Source: Betaproteobacteria bacterium (lineage in GTDB: Bacteria; Pseudomonadota; Gammaproteobacteria; Burkholderiales; Rhodocyclaceae). From it: DNA of 64,000 nucleotides. The notes below the pieces were generated by a model that was not told where the DNA came from, searched no databases, and worked only from the letters and a program-made list of their open reading frames with translations. Where the stretch lies: the NCBI GenBank assembly GCA_009779265.1, contig WREP01000003.1:1-64000 (forward strand), in the 5' to 3' direction. A program made the position numbers and the translations under genes. This document shows, piece by piece, positions 20,784 to 28,650 of this stretch. Each line of letters opens with the position of its first letter. Positions within the stretch are counted from its first letter, which is position 1.

Positions 20784-21844
20784 CAGCTTTCCCCCTCTAC
20801 CTTGACTTGTTTCCACTTCGCTCCTCGCCCCTTGCCCGTGGACTCGATCAATCCCTCTGACTTCATCGCCCGCAGCACCAACCGCACCATGTCTCGGCTC
20901 ACGCCCGGGCAAGCCTCCTCAATCTCGGAAATCGAAAACGGCTGACTGCGCCCCAGGACTTCTGCCCGCACCCGGTCACCTTTGCTACCACGTCCCCGCT
21001 CGATGGTGCCGACACGCTCCTCGAATTCACGGTAGGCCCGTAGCAAGGCTCCCCAGAAATAGTCGAGCCAGGGTTTGACGTCATGCTGACCCTGATGCCA
21101 CCCCTGCGAGCTGGCTTCCAGCGTCTCGTAATAGCCCTCCTTTGTTTCCTCGAAGATGCGTTCCAAACTGATGTAACGGCCCACGGCATAGTCGAAGTGG
21201 TAAAGCAGCAGCAGGGTCAACAAGCGGGACATACGGCCATTGCCGTCCGGGAAGGGATGGATGCACAGGAAGTCGAGCATGGCCAGTGGCACAAGCACCA
21301 GCGGGTCGGCCAGGTGCTGATCCAGCGCGGAGGCATAGCGCCCGGCCAGATCGGCCATAGCCATGTGCGTGAGGTGCGCAGCGACCGGCTGGAAGCGCAG
21401 ACGCGAGGTGCCGTCCGGGTGACGCTCGATGATGTCGTTATTGGTGGCCTTCCAGCGCCCGCCCGCCTGCGGCATGTAGCGGTACAGCAGGGTATGCAAT
21501 TGCAGCACTACGCCCTCGCTGAAAGGCATGTGCGTGGCGGACTCGTGGATCAGCGCCAGCGCATCACGATAGCCGGCGATCTCCTGTTCCGAGCGGCTCT
21601 TTGGCGTTGCATTGCGAATGACCAGGGACTTCAAGCGCGAGGGCGCAACGACAACGCCTTCCAGCCGGTTCGACGACTCGGTGGATTCGACTACCGCGAT
21701 CTGGCGTAGGCCTTTGAGGGCTTCAGGCGACTGCGCGGCATAGAGCTGTTGCTTGCCCTGGTACTCGCCCAGGGAGCGCAACGTGGCAGCCTGTGTACCA
21801 TCGAAGCGAAGCGCGGCAAGGTACTCGGGTGTGAGCGAGTGCAT
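20783..21844 (-). CDS. fic: Fic-domain protein with inhibitory helix and C-terminal winged helix
   Basis: This 353-residue protein carries the Fic active-site motif HPFPDGNGRMSR near residue 205, with all key residues (H, N, G, R) present, so AMP transfer activity is expected. The N-terminal segment has ESSNRLEGV near 58, matching the (S/T)xxxE(G/N) inhibitory helix of autoinhibited Fic proteins. The last ~60 residues (FSISEIEEACPGVSRDMVRL) look like a winged helix-turn-helix. This suggests a regulator as well as an enzyme. It is the first gene of the minus-strand island. The upstream region holds inverted repeats that it might bind. Its modified target, in this system or in the host, is unknown. 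Confidence 0.85.
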   Translation of the reverse strand: MHSLTPEYLAALRFDGTQAATLRSLGEYQGKQQLYAAQSPEALKGLRQIAVVESTESSNRLEGVVVAPSRLKSLVIRNATPKSRSEQEIAGYRDALALIHESATHMPFSEGVVLQLHTLLYRYMPQAGGRWKATNNDIIERHPDGTSRLRFQPVAAHLTHMAMADLAGRYASALDQHLADPLVLVPLAMLDFLCIHPFPDGNGRMSRLLTLLLLYHFDYAVGRYISLERIFEETKEGYYETLEASSQGWHQGQHDVKPWLDYFWGALLRAYREFEERVGTIERGRGSKGDRVRAEVLGRSQPFSISEIEEACPGVSRDMVRLVLRAMKSEGLIESTGKGRGAKWKQVKVEGES

Positions 21845-21890
21845 GGAAATGTAAGCCCAGGCTGTCTAAATGGGGGGAATCATAGCCGCT

Positions 21891-21945
21891 AAATGGGGTA
21901 TTGTCTCTAAAAATGCCTCATTGCCAGTGTTTGACTACCCCATTT
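21891..21945. promoter_or_regulatory. inverted-repeat pair AAATGGGGTA...TACCCCATTT upstream of fic
   Basis: AAATGGGGTA at 21891-21900 and TACCCCATTT at 21936-21945 are perfect 10-bp inverted copies separated by 35 bases, lying 47-101 bp upstream of the fic start. A related single copy (TAAATGGGGGG) sits nearer the gene at about 21867. The spacing and position fit an operator set in the promoter of the minus-strand operon. The binding protein is not known; the Fic winged helix is a candidate. Confidence 0.55.
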
Positions 21946-22016
21946 CCTGAACGTTGGACCGGTCGCGAGGGGCTGGCATGGCTGACCGGGGATGAAATGG
22001 GCGACATGAATCCAAA

Positions 22017-22070
22017 AAATGGGGCAGTCAATGAACAATTGCCCCATTTATTTCATTGCTTACCCCATTG
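22017..22070. promoter_or_regulatory. second inverted-repeat pair AAATGGGGCA...TGCCCCATTT plus a half-site
   Basis: AAATGGGGCA at 22017-22026 and TGCCCCATTT at 22040-22049 are perfect 10-bp inverted copies with a 13-base spacer; a further half-site TACCCCATTG lies at 22061-22070. The core word is the same as in the pair at 21891-21945, so these probably form one array in the 350-bp gene-free stretch between fic and the integrase remnant. No ORF with convincing features is seen in that stretch. Confidence 0.55.
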
Positions 22071-22194
22071 CCTGCGCCCAGCCTTCGGCAAAGGCAAATG
22101 GCAAGGGAACGGCACTCAAGGGACAACGGCCCTATCCAGAAAAGGAAAAGGCCACTCCTGTCCATTCGTTCTGCAACACCCGGCTAACTCTTCC

Positions 22195-23405
22195 CTATGC
22201 CGCGCCACTGTCTTCCACCGCACTCAGATAGTCCGCCCAGTCCTGCAACAGCGTCCTTCTCTGATCCAGCAACAACGCCTTGTTGTACGTCGCCCGAACC
22301 TTGTTGCTTTCCACGTGGGCAAGCTGCCGCTCAATCGCATCAGGCCGGTATCCATTCTCGTTGGCCCAGGTCGAAAAGGTCGTCCGCCAGCAATGTGGCG
22401 TCGTGCCCCGGCCCAGGTTCATGTCACGCATCGCGTAGGTCAGCCGGTTGGGTGTGGTGAATCCCTTGCCGCTCCGGTGTGGGAACAGATAGCGCCCGCC
22501 ACTCGTGATGCGCTGCAAGTCTTTCAGCACTGCTATGGCCTGCGTAGACAACGGGCTGACATGGTCGCGCCGTGCTTTCATCTTCGCCGCAGGCCGACGC
22601 CACAGCGCATCGTCAAAGTCGAACTCGTCCCACTCGGCATCCGCCGCTTCCCCTGGACGGCAGGCGGTCAGCGCAATCAGCCGCAGGCACAACGAGGTTT
22701 CGGGATAGCCCCGGTAGCCGCGCAACTCCTGATAAAACCTTTGGATTTGCTCTCGCGTCATCGCCGCCTTACTCTCGCTGAACGGCACGCGCAGCAGCCC
22801 GCGCAGGCTGGGAATTGGATTTGCCTCGACCAGACCCCGCACCACCGCGAACTCGAAGATGGCCGAAAGATCGCCTTTGACGTGAATGGCGGCCCACGCG
22901 CCATGCGCTTTGCATTCCTCCAGCAGCGGGCGAATCTGCTTCACGCCAATGTCGCTCATCGGCATCCCATCGAATTTGGGCGACAGGTACTTCCTGATGC
23001 GGGACTCTTTCGTGCGATAGGAACTGAGCGCAAAGACTGGCTTGATCTCGGCCAGGTACGCTTTCGCCACCTTGGCGAACGAGCTTTCACGAGCGCGCTT
23101 GCGTTCCTCCAGTGCTTCCAGGTTACGCTGCTTGACCTGCTGCCGCTCATGCGCAGGGTGGATACCTTGCTTGACCAAGGCACGCGCTTTCTCGCGGGCA
23201 GCACGCGCCTCTGCAAGGCTTACTTAGGGAAAGCCGCCGATGGAAAGAGGTTCTCCTTGCCTTGCAAGCGGTACTTCCACCGCCAGAGCTTGCCGCCGGT
23301 GGGTTTGACCAGCAGGAACAAGCCCCCACCGTCTGAAAGTTTCCAGTCTCGATCAGTTGATTTGGCCGACCTGATCTTGGCGTCGGTGAGTAGGTTCTAG
23401 GGCAT
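22195..23405 (-). pseudogene. int: P4-type tyrosine integrase, broken by nonsense and frameshift
   Basis: The C-terminal two thirds (ORF 22195-23178) show a tyrosine recombinase: TACRPGEAADAEWDEFDF (first Arg), HCWRTTFSTWANE (His...Arg), QLAHVESNKVRATYNKA (His and catalytic Tyr). The N-terminal arm domain is present upstream but in another frame: LTDAKIRSAKSTDRDWKLSD and GGLFLLVKPTGGKLWRWKY, ending FPSAAFPK then stop near 23225. One missing base there would restore FPK-VSLAEARAARE. At the start, ATG CCC TAG AAC CTA places a TAG as the third codon (23397-23399). With two lesions the integrase is very probably inactive, so the island is fixed in place. It marks the border next to ychF. Confidence 0.85.
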
Positions 23406-23430
23406 CGTTGGACTCCACAGCGGGGAAAAG

Positions 23431-23471
23431 TACCCCCACGGTTGAACACGAGTACCCCCAACGCTACCCCC
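23431..23471 (-). repeat. three TGGGGGTA-type repeats upstream of integrase (possible arm sites)
   Basis: The + strand word TACCCCC occurs at 23431, 23453 and 23465, giving GGGGGTA on the integrase coding strand just upstream of its start. P4-type integrases bind short direct repeats near att sites, so these may be arm-binding sites. No core att duplication was found by eye. Confidence 0.4.
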
Positions 23472-23530
23472 GAATTTTTCAGACCTCGATGAACAATAGG
23501 AACGCTCAGCAGACCGTATTGTTTATGCAA

Positions 23531-23549
23531 CCCGTTGATTTACAACGGG
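23531..23549. repeat. hairpin between integrase remnant and ychF
   Basis: CCCGTTG and CAACGGG form a perfect 7-bp stem with loop ATTTA, 53 bp downstream of the ychF stop. No T-tract follows on the minus strand, so a role as terminator is weak; it could also belong to the attachment region of the lost element. Confidence 0.35.
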
Positions 23550-23601
23550 CCAATCTGTCCACCAAGCGCTACTGAGCGCCACCGAGATCCAGCAAAAATC
23601 G

Positions 23602-24693
23602 TCAGACGTTGAACAAAAAGTTCAGCACATCCCCATCCTTGACCACATATTCCTTGCCTTCGGCGCGCATTTTGCCGGCTTCCTTGGCGCCGTGTTCGCC
23701 CTTGCAGGCGATGAAGTCGTCGTAAGCGATGGTCTGGGCGCGGATGAAGCCGCGTTCGAAGTCGGTGTGGATGACGCCGGCCGCCTGCGGCGCGGTGTCG
23801 CCGGCGTGGATGGTCCACGCCCGCACTTCCTTGACGCCAGCGGTGAAGTAGGTGCGCAGGCCGAGCAGATCGTAGCCGGCGCGGATCAGGCGGTCGAGGC
23901 CGGGTTCGTGCAGGCCCATGGATTCGAGGAATTCAAGCTTGTCGTCGGCGTCGAGATCGGCGATTTCGGCCTCGATGGCGGCGCACAGCGCCACCACCCC
24001 GGCGCCCTCGGCGGCGGCATGGGTGCGCACGGCGTCGAGGTGGGGATTGTTCTCGAAGCCGTCCTCGGCGACGTTGGCGGCGTAGAGCACCGGCTTGGCG
24101 GTGATCAGGCAGAAGGGCTTGAGGCTGGCCCATTCTTCCTTGGCCAGATCGAGGGCGCGCACCGGCTTGCCCTGATCGAGCTGGGCGAAGCATTTGTCGA
24201 GCACGGCGACGAGAATTTTGGCCTCCTTGTCGCCGGCACTGGCCGGGCGGCGATAGCGGTTGAGCGCTTTCTCGACGGTGGCCATGTCGGCCAGCGCCAA
24301 TTCGGTGTCGATGATTTCGATGTCGCGCAACGGATCGACGTTGCCCGAGACATGCACCACGTTGTCGTCAGAGAAGCAGCGCACGACATGGACGATGGCG
24401 TCGGTTTCGCGGATATTGGCGAGAAACTGGTTGCCCAGGCCCTCGCCCTTGGAAGCGCCGGCAACCAGGCCGGCGATATCGACGAATTCGACAATGGCCG
24501 GCTGCACCTTCTGCGGCTTGACGATTTCGGAGAGGGCCTTGAGGCGCGGGTCCGGCACCTCGACGATGCCGACATTCGGCTCGATGGTGCAGAAGGGGTA
24601 ATTGGCCGCTTCAATGCCGGCCTTGGTCAGGGCGTTGAAGAGTGTGGATTTGCCGACATTGGGCAAGCCGACGATGCCGCATTTGAGAGACAT
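23602..24693 (-). CDS. ychF: ribosome-binding ATPase/GTPase YchF (Obg family)
   Basis: Cytoplasmic P-loop ATPase of the Obg family that binds ribosomes. The 363-residue product starts at ATG 24693 ([20 protein letters not shown]); the longer ORF-track entry reads through pth sequence in another frame. Walker [10 protein letters not shown] is at residue 8. The switch region [20 protein letters not shown] is near 70, and the C-terminal TGS domain ends [15 protein letters not shown]-like ([15 protein letters not shown]). Length matches the family. Pth lies 5 bp upstream, the usual pth-ychF order. The old border of the defence island begins just downstream. Confidence 0.97.
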   Translation of the reverse strand: MSLKCGIVGLPNVGKSTLFNALTKAGIEAANYPFCTIEPNVGIVEVPDPRLKALSEIVKPQKVQPAIVEFVDIAGLVAGASKGEGLGNQFLANIRETDAIVHVVRCFSDDNVVHVSGNVDPLRDIEIIDTELALADMATVEKALNRYRRPASAGDKEAKILVAVLDKCFAQLDQGKPVRALDLAKEEWASLKPFCLITAKPVLYAANVAEDGFENNPHLDAVRTHAAAEGAGVVALCAAIEAEIADLDADDKLEFLESMGLHEPGLDRLIRAGYDLLGLRTYFTAGVKEVRAWTIHAGDTAPQAAGVIHTDFERGFIRAQTIAYDDFIACKGEHGAKEAGKMRAEGKEYVVKDGDVLNFLFNV

Positions 24694-24698
24694 GGTTG

Positions 24699-25274
24699 TT
24701 ATCCTTTTCCGTGCAACTGTTGTTGGGCGCTGGCGAAATCGCCGACGGCAAGCCGGGGCCAGGCGGCGAGGCTGCGTTCCAGCGCCTGTTCGATGGCCGG
24801 CAGTTCGTCCTTGCGCGGCGGATGCAGCACAAAATCGACGACTTCCTGGGCGAGGTTGAGGGCGCGCGGATGGCCGATGCCCAGACGCAGGCGCCAGAAA
24901 TCCGCGCTGCCGAGGCGGGCCTGGATATCCTTCAGGCCGTTGTGGCCGCCGTTGCCGCCGCCCTGCTTGACGCGGATGGCGCCGGGGGCCAGATCGAGGT
25001 CGTCGTGCACGACGAGCATTTCCTCGACGGAAATCCTGTAAAAATTGGCCAGCGCGGCGACCGCCTGACCGGAACGGTTCATGAAGGTGGTCGGCTGCAA
25101 CAGCCACAGCTCGCCGGCCCGCGCCGCCCGGCCAAAAAATCGGGCGTGCGGGGCAAGCTGCGTTTTCAGCAAGGCGGCGAGATGGTCGACAAACCAGAAG
25201 CCGGCGTTGTGCCGGGTGGCTTCATATTCGCGGCCGGGATTGCCGAGGCCGACGACGAGGCGAAGAGGCGGCAT
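24699..25274 (-). CDS. pth: peptidyl-tRNA hydrolase
   Basis: Releases tRNA from peptidyl-tRNA that drops off ribosomes. The 191-residue protein starts [20 protein letters not shown] and contains [13 protein letters not shown] with the catalytic His, FMNRSG near residue 68, and [20 protein letters not shown] near 93, all standard Pth motifs. It sits between rplY and ychF, five bases before ychF, the common betaproteobacterial order. Separated from rplY by a terminator-like hairpin. Confidence 0.97.
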   Translation of the reverse strand: MPPLRLVVGLGNPGREYEATRHNAGFWFVDHLAALLKTQLAPHARFFGRAARAGELWLLQPTTFMNRSGQAVAALANFYRISVEEMLVVHDDLDLAPGAIRVKQGGGNGGHNGLKDIQARLGSADFWRLRLGIGHPRALNLAQEVVDFVLHPPRKDELPAIEQALERSLAAWPRLAVGDFASAQQQLHGKG

Positions 25275-25287
25275 GATCTTTGATGTG

Positions 25288-25322
25288 AAAAAGCCGCCGG
25301 CGGCTCTGTGCCGGCGGCGGCC
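25288..25322 (-). terminator. rho-independent terminator after rplY
   Basis: On the minus strand, GCCGCCGCCGGC, a short CACAGA loop and GCCGCCGGCGGC are followed by five T residues, 18 bases after the rplY stop. This is a strong GC-rich stem plus T-tract. Some readthrough into pth is expected, since pth has no obvious promoter between. Confidence 0.75.
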
Positions 25323-25340
25323 TTGCGACGGGACGGCGGC

Positions 25341-25949
25341 TTACTCGGCCGCCGCTTCCTCGCTGCTTTCGGTTTCGACGCTGCCGCCCTTGCCGACGAT
25401 GCCGACGACCACCGCGTCAGCGGCGGCGTGATGGGCAAGCTTGACGCCCTTGGGCAGCTTCAGTTCGCCCAGGTGGAGGACTTCGCCGACATTCATGGCG
25501 CTCAGATCGACTTCGATGAATTCCGGCAGATCCTTGGCCAGACACTGCACGTCGGCTTCGGTCATGACATGGTTGACCAGGCCGCCGCCCAGCTTGACGC
25601 CCGGCGCGGTGTCGGCATTGACGAAGTGCAGCGGCACCTTGACGTGCAGTTCGTGGGTGGCGTCGACGCGCTGGAAATCGACGTGCAGGACGAGCGGCTT
25701 GTAGGCGTGCGTCTGGTAGTCGCGCAGCAGAACCTGCTCCTTCTTGCCGTCGATGACCAGGTCAATGATGGAAGAATGGAAGGCTTCCTTCTTCAGTTTC
25801 AGCAACAGGTCGTTGTGGTTGGTTTCGATGTTGGCCGGGGCGGCGCTGCCGCCGTAAACGATGCCCGGCACGGTGCCGGCGCGACGCAGGCGGCGGCTCG
25901 CACCCGTTCCCTGCACAGTCCGCGCCTTGGCGATGATTTCAAAGCTCAT
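25341..25949 (-). CDS. rplY: 50S ribosomal protein L25 (Ctc type)
   Basis: The 202-residue protein is the long Ctc-type L25 that binds 5S rRNA. The N-terminal L25 domain ([20 protein letters not shown], then GTVPGIVYG) is followed by the C-terminal beta domain ([20 protein letters not shown]). It ends in an Ala/Glu-rich tail. It lies between prs and pth, the usual place. Start ATG 25949 is preceded by TGTGGAGCATTACC, a GGAG Shine-Dalgarno. Confidence 0.96.
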   Translation of the reverse strand: MSFEIIAKARTVQGTGASRRLRRAGTVPGIVYGGSAAPANIETNHNDLLLKLKKEAFHSSIIDLVIDGKKEQVLLRDYQTHAYKPLVLHVDFQRVDATHELHVKVPLHFVNADTAPGVKLGGGLVNHVMTEADVQCLAKDLPEFIEVDLSAMNVGEVLHLGELKLPKGVKLAHHAAADAVVVGIVGKGGSVETESSEEAAAE

Positions 25950-26011
25950 GGTAATGCTCCACAGATATTTCCCGCTCCGCGACCAGATCGGGAAGGGTTG
26001 AAAAAAGGGTT

Positions 26012-26962
26012 TTAATCGAGAAACAGCGACGACACGGAATCGTCGTTGCTAATGCGGCGAATGGTTTCGGCCATGATTTCGGCGACCGACAACTGGCGGA
26101 TGCGCGGCGAGGCAGTGGCGTCATCGCGCAAGGGGATGGTGTCGGTGACGACCAGGGCGTCGATATCCGAGGTATTGACGCGCTCGACGGCGGGGCCGGA
26201 AAGCACCGGATGGGTGCAGTAGGCGACGACCTGCCTGGCGCCGTGCTCCTTGAGCGCGGTGGCGGCCTTGCACAGGGTGCCGGCGGTATCGACCATGTCG
26301 TCCATGATGATGCAGGTACGGCCATCGACTTCACCGATGATGTTCATCACTTCCGAGACGTTGGCCTTGGGCCGGCGCTTGTCGATGATCGCCAGATCGC
26401 ATTCGAGGCGCTTGGCCAGCGAGCGTGCGCGGACGACGCCGCCGTGGTCGGGCGAAACGACCATGGGGTTCTCGTAATTCTGCTTCTCGATGTCGTCGAG
26501 CAGGATCGGCAGGGCGTAGATGTTATCGACCGGAATATCGAAGAAGCCCTGGATCTGCTCGGCGTGCAAGTCCATGGTCAGCACACGGTCGACGCCGGAG
26601 GCGGCGAGCATGTTGGCAACCAGCTTGGCGGCAATGGGCACGCGCGAGGAACGCGAGCGGCGATCCTGGCGGGCATAACCAAAATAGGGGATGGCGGCGG
26701 TGATGCGGCCGGCCGAAGCGCGCTTGAGCGAATCGACCATGACCAGCAACTCCATCAGGTTGTCGTTGCAGGGCGCGGAAGTGGATTGCAGAACAAAGAT
26801 GTCGCGGCCGCGCACATGCTCCTGCAATTCGACGCTGACCTCGCCGTCGGAAAAGCGGCCGACCTTGGCGCGGCCAAGATCGACGTTGAGTTGCTCGGCG
26901 ACATCGGCGGCCAGCTTGGGGTTGGCGTTGCCGGTAAACACCATCAGGCTGTTGTAAGCCAT
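26012..26962 (-). CDS. prs: ribose-phosphate pyrophosphokinase
   Basis: Makes PRPP from ribose 5-phosphate and ATP for nucleotide, His and Trp synthesis. 316 residues from ATG 26962 ([20 protein letters not shown]), preceded by CGGAGGAAGTGAAA, a clear Shine-Dalgarno; the ORF-track start 51 bases upstream is not needed. [16 protein letters not shown] and the ATP loop are near residue 35, [12 protein letters not shown]-like [16 protein letters not shown] near 98, and the PRPP loop [14 protein letters not shown] near 218. Lies 84 bp downstream of tRNA-Gln, as in many betaproteobacteria. Confidence 0.97.
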   Translation of the reverse strand: MAYNSLMVFTGNANPKLAADVAEQLNVDLGRAKVGRFSDGEVSVELQEHVRGRDIFVLQSTSAPCNDNLMELLVMVDSLKRASAGRITAAIPYFGYARQDRRSRSSRVPIAAKLVANMLAASGVDRVLTMDLHAEQIQGFFDIPVDNIYALPILLDDIEKQNYENPMVVSPDHGGVVRARSLAKRLECDLAIIDKRRPKANVSEVMNIIGEVDGRTCIIMDDMVDTAGTLCKAATALKEHGARQVVAYCTHPVLSGPAVERVNTSDIDALVVTDTIPLRDDATASPRIRQLSVAEIMAETIRRISNDDSVSSLFLD

Positions 26963-27046
26963 TTTCACTTCCTCCGGGCACTCCATACCGAATGCGCGAT
27001 TCGTCAGAAACAAATCGGGCAGGCGCGCGACCTGCCCGAAAGAAAC

Positions 27047-27123
27047 TGGCTGGGGAGGAAGGATTCGAACCTTCGCATGCCGGAATCAAAATCCGGTGCC
27101 TTAACCAACTTGGCGACTCCCCA
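27047..27123 (-). tRNA. tRNA-Gln (UUG anticodon)
   Basis: The minus strand reads TGGGGAGTCGCCAAGTTGG at the 5' end and finishes with CTCCCCA-G-CCA, so the acceptor stem TGGGGAG/CTCCCCA pairs and CCA is encoded. The T-arm GGTTCGAATCC is present. The anticodon loop ATTTTGATT gives TTG, decoding CAA as Gln. 77 bases. It sits between ispE and prs, the classical spot. Cloverleaf assigned by eye. Confidence 0.95.
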
Positions 27124-27211
27124 GTGGATGCGTCCGACTGCTTGCGGTGCGGACGAGGGCAGCATGTTACACAAGGCGCCTGCCGGCGTCCACCGCTTTT
27201 TCACCATTTTC

Positions 27212-28057
27212 TCAAATATCGGCCAGGGGATGCGCCGCCAGGCCGTTGGCGACCCAGCCGACCCAGCCGACGGGTAGCAGCGCCAGCACGGCCTCGGCTG
27301 CGGCACGCTCGGCGAAGGCGGCGAAAACGCAAGCGCCCGAGCCGGTCATCAGCGCCCCCGGCGCAAAGCGCCGCAGCCAGGCGAGATGCTCGGCGATGGG
27401 CGGAAAGCGGCTAGAAGTCACCGCTTCCAGATCGTTGCCGCCAAGCCCCGGATGCCATTCGGCGGGCGCGAGCAGCGGCGCGTCGCGGTGCAGTTCCGGG
27501 GCAGCGAAAATAGCGGCGGTCGGCGCCTGCACCGGCGGTTGCAGCACGAGGTAGCTGGCCGGCGGCAGGTCGAGATCGGTAAAACGTTCGCCAACGCCTT
27601 CGGCAAAGGTGTTGCGGCCGTGGATGAAAACCGGCACATCGGCCCCCAGCGCCAGACCAAGCCGTTCCAACTCGGCGCGCGGCAGGCCAGTTTGCCACAG
27701 CCGGTTGAGGGCGAGCAGGGTCGTGGCGGCGTCGGAACTACCGCCGCCGAGGCCGCCGCCGAGCGGCAGGCGCTTGGCGATATGGATGTCGACACCGCGT
27801 CGGCAGCCGCTGGCCTGTTGCAGCAGGCGGGCGGCGCGCACGGTCAAATCGCTCTCCGCAGGCACGCCGGGCAGCGGCGTCGCCAGCACGATACGACCGT
27901 CGTCGCGCGGCGCGAAAGAGATGCTGTCGGCGCGGTCGATGAAGCGGAAAACGGTTTGCAGCAGGTGGTAGCCGTCGGCCCGGCGACCGATCACATGCAG
28001 GAAAAGATTGAGCTTGGCCGGCGCCGGCCAGCGGCTGTTCCAATCCCAAACGCTCAT
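27212..28057 (-). CDS. ispE: 4-diphosphocytidyl-2-C-methyl-D-erythritol kinase
   Basis: Phosphorylates CDP-methylerythritol in the MEP isoprenoid pathway. The ATG at 28057 (MSVWDWNSRWPAPAKLNLF, 281 residues) overlaps the lolB stop as ATGA and is preferred over the start 15 bases upstream. The GHMP kinase motifs are present: PAPAKLNLFLHVIGRRADGYH at the N-terminus and PLGGGLGGGSSDAATTL near 92, the glycine-rich ATP loop. The C-terminal AFVFAAF-type motif appears as GACVFAAFAE. Followed by tRNA-Gln. Confidence 0.95.
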   Translation of the reverse strand: MSVWDWNSRWPAPAKLNLFLHVIGRRADGYHLLQTVFRFIDRADSISFAPRDDGRIVLATPLPGVPAESDLTVRAARLLQQASGCRRGVDIHIAKRLPLGGGLGGGSSDAATTLLALNRLWQTGLPRAELERLGLALGADVPVFIHGRNTFAEGVGERFTDLDLPPASYLVLQPPVQAPTAAIFAAPELHRDAPLLAPAEWHPGLGGNDLEAVTSSRFPPIAEHLAWLRRFAPGALMTGSGACVFAAFAERAAAEAVLALLPVGWVGWVANGLAAHPLADI

Positions 28058-28650
28058 GGTATTCCCCGCCATTCTTCGACACGCAGGCGCAGTTCGACAG
28101 CTTCGGCGCGGCGCAACGTGATACGGGCCGGCAGGGCGTCGGGCGCATCGTCGTCGTAGGCGTAGTCGATCTGCCAGCCGGCTTCGGCGAGACGGGCCGG
28201 GCGGCCCTGCTCGTCGCGCTCGACGGCGCTGGCGGCGTCGCCGCGCCCGAGCAGCCAGGCCGGCAGCCGCGCCACCGGCAGGCGTTCGCCGGTGACGGCC
28301 GCCATCAATTCATCGGCGTCCGCCGCTTCACGCAGCGTGCCATCGGCGGCGCGCAGGCGGGAAAGGCTTGGCGTTGTCTCGATTTCGGCAATGCCGATGC
28401 CAAGCGGGTTGGCGATCAGGATGCGCTCGCCGTCGCCGCGATGTTCCCACGACAGACGGCCGCCAGCGCTCTGCGGCGCGGCCTCGGGCGGCCTGAGAGC
28501 CAGTGCGAAGCGGGCTTCGAGAATGAAATCGCCCAGCTCATCGCGCGCTGGCGGCGGCACGCTCGGCAGGGTCGTGCAGGCGGCGAGCATGAGGGCGGCA
28601 AGCAGGCCGATGGCCCGGCGCGCGCCCGGCAAGGCAGCGAACAGGCTCAA
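28054..28650 (-). CDS. lolB: outer membrane lipoprotein LolB
   Basis: Receives lipoproteins from LolA and inserts them in the outer membrane. The likely start is a TTG at 28650, overlapping the TPR-gene stop by 4 bases (TTGA). It gives 198 residues with a signal peptide ending LLAALMLAACTT, where LAAC is a lipobox with the lipidated Cys near residue 26. The ORF-track start lies within the TPR gene in another frame and lacks a leader. Downstream GRLSWEHRGDGERILIANPLG fits LolB. It overlaps ispE by 4 bases, so TPR-lolB-ispE is one transcript. Confidence 0.88.
   Translation of the reverse strand: MSLFAALPGARRAIGLLAALMLAACTTLPSVPPPARDELGDFILEARFALALRPPEAAPQSAGGRLSWEHRGDGERILIANPLGIGIAEIETTPSLSRLRAADGTLREAADADELMAAVTGERLPVARLPAWLLGRGDAASAVERDEQGRPARLAEAGWQIDYAYDDDAPDALPARITLRRAEAVELRLRVEEWRGIP

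Noticed and set aside
7896-21844. Island as a BREX or DISARM locus
   Set aside because: No PglX, PglZ, BrxC, DrmA, DrmB or DrmC-like protein could be seen; SNF2 helicase alone is not enough.
21901-23400. 499-aa plus-strand ORF opposite the integrase
   Set aside because: It is antisense to the recognisable integrase and covers the repeat region; no family motif seen.
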